Shown here in pieces: positions 6,757 through 7,923 of a stretch of 7,923 bases of DNA. A program made the position numbers and the translations under genes. The stretch covers positions 1 through 7,923 of the forward strand of contig CALEYM010000122.1 of assembly GCA_937926185.1 (NCBI GenBank). The letters run 5' to 3'. Source of the DNA: an uncultured Bacteroidota bacterium (GTDB taxonomy: Bacteria; Bacteroidota; Bacteroidia; Chitinophagales; Saprospiraceae). Position 1 is the first letter of the stretch. The number at the start of each line of letters is the position of its first letter. Below the pieces are notes generated by a model, which was not told where the DNA came from, did not search any database, and saw nothing but the letters and a program-made list of their open reading frames with translations.

Positions 6757-6937
6757 TTTGTCGTAAAATTTTAATGAAAGTACGGGGCAAAGGTGCGGGC
6801 AGGGGGCCCTCCTGCGCAGGAAAATGACCGCCAAGAGTAGCCAGGCGCAGGTCAAACGTGTAAAAACGGGAGGTGAAATGACGGAGGCAGGCAGGGGATT
6901 GACGGATATTTTTGCACGGGCAGAAAAAGGTGAGGTA
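6757..6937 (-). other. Intergenic region before the efflux operon
   Basis: This 181-nt spacer separates the secreted-protein gene from the adaptor gene. Apart from the palindromes at 6799-6821, it holds an AT-rich leader just before the adaptor ATG (ATTAAAATTTTACGACAAA in transcript sense), typical of Bacteroidota leaders without a Shine-Dalgarno site. A TACTCTTG (6839-6832, transcript sense) differs by one base from the Bacteroidota -7 consensus TAnnTTTG. The only TTTG upstream of it is 13 nt away instead of about 19, so I do not call a promoter. No convincing terminator for the upstream gene is visible. Confidence 0.6.
6799..6821. promoter_or_regulatory. Overlapping palindromes upstream of the efflux operon (candidate operator)
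   Basis: TCCTGCGCAGGA at 6810-6821 is a perfect 12-bp palindrome. It overlaps an imperfect inverted repeat at 6799-6815, in which GCAGG and CCTGC arms enclose GGGCCCT. Both lie 43-65 nt before the adaptor ATG, where an operator or a 5'-leader structure would be expected. No T-run follows in the direction of transcription, so neither looks like an intrinsic terminator of the upstream gene. The symmetry is visible directly; the regulatory role is inferred from position only. Confidence 0.35.
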
Positions 6938-7923
6938 TTACCGTACAACAGTTACTTCTCCAGAAAACACTTTTTTGGCGCCGTCGATAAACTCCACCTC
7001 GGCCTGCCAGATATAAACGCCCGGCGGAACCATCCTGCCCCGGCTGCTGCCGTCCCATCCGCCGGAAATGTCGTTAAAAACGGCACTTTTCGAGAAATAC
7101 AGGACATTGCCCCAACGGTCGAACACCCGGAACGATCGGATAAGGCCAAAATCGGGGCTTTGCAGGTAGAAGTAGTCGTGCAGACCATCGTCGTTCGGGG
7201 AAAAAACATTGGGCGCGTAAATGCGCCGCGTTTGGTCCACCCGGATTTCAATACCGGCAGAGTCCTGACAAACACCGTTCGATACCTTCAGGCCGTATAT
7301 GGCGCTTTGCAAAGGCATGGCCACCGGGGCCGGGCAGTCGAGGCAGGAAAGGGATTGCCCAAGCGGATCCGCCCAGGCATACGACAAGGTATCGCCGGCA
7401 TTCTGGATCAGCGGATCAAGCCTGATTTGCTCTCCCTGATGAATGAACAGCGGATCGGCCGGCGCAATGTCAATCAAGGCGCCCGCGGCAACAGTCCAGT
7501 AAACATCCGAAGGAAAACAACCGTCGAAAAGGGTCAGGTGGTACGTGCCTTCCTGTTGAACCTGAAGGGTTGACCCCGTGGAACCGTCGTCCCACAGGAA
7601 ACTTTTACCCAACCGGCCGGCATCCAGCGTGATAACAGAGTTGGCACAGACCGTGTCGGCAAAAAACAGGGTATCGGCCTGCGTACCCAAAATATGGATG
7701 GGTGTACTGTCGGCTGCCAGCGTGGCGGGATTGTCCGACCAGCGCATGGGCCCCATCACCTGCGGCAGATCGTAAAGGCGTGCCCGGTTCGGGTAGTTGC
7801 CCGGGGGGAGATCGCCCGCTTCCACTAAAAGATCGAGGGTGTCTTTACCCACTTTCAGCGTCAATCCTTCCAGTGTCACCACACCTGGCGGCAAGCCTGT
7901 TTTCAATTTTCCGCCAAACGTGT
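6938..7923 (-). CDS. Gliding-motility-associated C-terminal domain protein (type IX secretion cargo), 5' partial
   Basis: The last 327 residues of a larger protein are visible, and the frame stays open to the window edge, so the true start lies outside. The final 94 residues (7222-6941) form the gliding-motility/CHU_C-type sorting domain, recognised by YAPNVFSPNDDGLHD, then FRVFDRWGNVLY, GGWDG and PPGVYIWQAEV, ending VVR. In Bacteroidota this domain marks proteins exported by the type IX secretion system to the surface or medium. Upstream are two Ig/PKD-like segments often found in these adhesin-like proteins. One has the pattern CANSVITLDAG...FLWDDGSTGSTLQVQQEGTY, the other LSYAWADP...LSCLDCPAPVAMP with paired cysteines. 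The gene is on the same strand as the efflux operon but is separated from it by 181 nt and has no evident functional link. The N-terminal domains and overall role cannot be seen. Confidence 0.92.
   Translation of the reverse strand, partial: TFGGKLKTGLPPGVVTLEGLTLKVGKDTLDLLVEAGDLPPGNYPNRARLYDLPQVMGPMRWSDNPATLAADSTPIHILGTQADTLFFADTVCANSVITLDAGRLGKSFLWDDGSTGSTLQVQQEGTYHLTLFDGCFPSDVYWTVAAGALIDIAPADPLFIHQGEQIRLDPLIQNAGDTLSYAWADPLGQSLSCLDCPAPVAMPLQSAIYGLKVSNGVCQDSAGIEIRVDQTRRIYAPNVFSPNDDGLHDYFYLQSPDFGLIRSFRVFDRWGNVLYFSKSAVFNDISGGWDGSSRGRMVPPGVYIWQAEVEFIDGAKKVFSGEVTVVR

Noticed and set aside
6828..6860. Bacteroidota-type promoter (TTTG ... TACTCTTG)
   Set aside because: The -7-like box has one mismatch, and the spacing to the only TTTG is about 13 nt instead of about 19.
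6757..6948. N-terminal extension of the adaptor by 64 residues from a TTG
   Set aside because: It would overlap the upstream gene and place about 64 residues before a normal membrane anchor. The ATG at 6756 gives a standard adaptor N-terminus.
6824..7573. 249-codon plus-strand frame crossing from the intergenic region into the secreted-protein gene
   Set aside because: Most of it is antisense to a convincing type IX cargo protein, and its translation shows no domain.

Overview
The window looks like a chromosomal segment of a Bacteroidota bacterium, probably of the Saprospiria/Cytophagia/Chitinophagia type. The evidence is a gliding-motility-associated C-terminal domain (type IX secretion cargo) at the right edge, a LytS-type histidine kinase with the Bacteroidota-style DPHFLFNSLN core, AT-rich leaders without clear Shine-Dalgarno sites, and a moderately GC-rich coding sequence. 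I cannot name the species. All four real genes lie on the minus strand, so transcription runs from right to left, and no RNA gene, insertion sequence or CRISPR array is visible.

Layout in the direction of transcription: (1) 7923-6938, the 3' part of a large secreted, surface-type protein ending in a type IX sorting domain. Its N-terminus lies outside the window. (2) 6937-6757, a 181-nt spacer holding a perfect 12-bp palindrome and an overlapping GC-rich inverted repeat, probably the control region of the next operon. (3) 6756-5695, a membrane-anchored periplasmic adaptor (membrane fusion protein). (4) A strong intercistronic stem-loop at 5687-5647. (5) 5609-1152, a 1485-residue protein that joins a complete HAE1/AcrB-like RND permease to a complete TolC-like outer-membrane factor, with a signal-peptide-like segment at the junction. 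(6) 1134-70, a LytS/YehU-type sensor histidine kinase starting 17 nt after the permease-TolC gene. (7) A tandem array of 10-nt then 9-nt G-rich units at 1-72, running off the left edge and merging with the kinase stop codon.

Genes 3 to 5 encode every part of a tripartite efflux pump: adaptor, inner-membrane proton antiporter and outer-membrane duct. The kinase is placed to be co-transcribed with the pump, and its LytTR-type response regulator would be expected just beyond the left edge. The most notable feature is the permease-TolC polyprotein. The two parts must end up in different membranes, and the hydrophobic stretch at the junction suggests cleavage by signal peptidase. The exported substrate cannot be deduced from the sequence.
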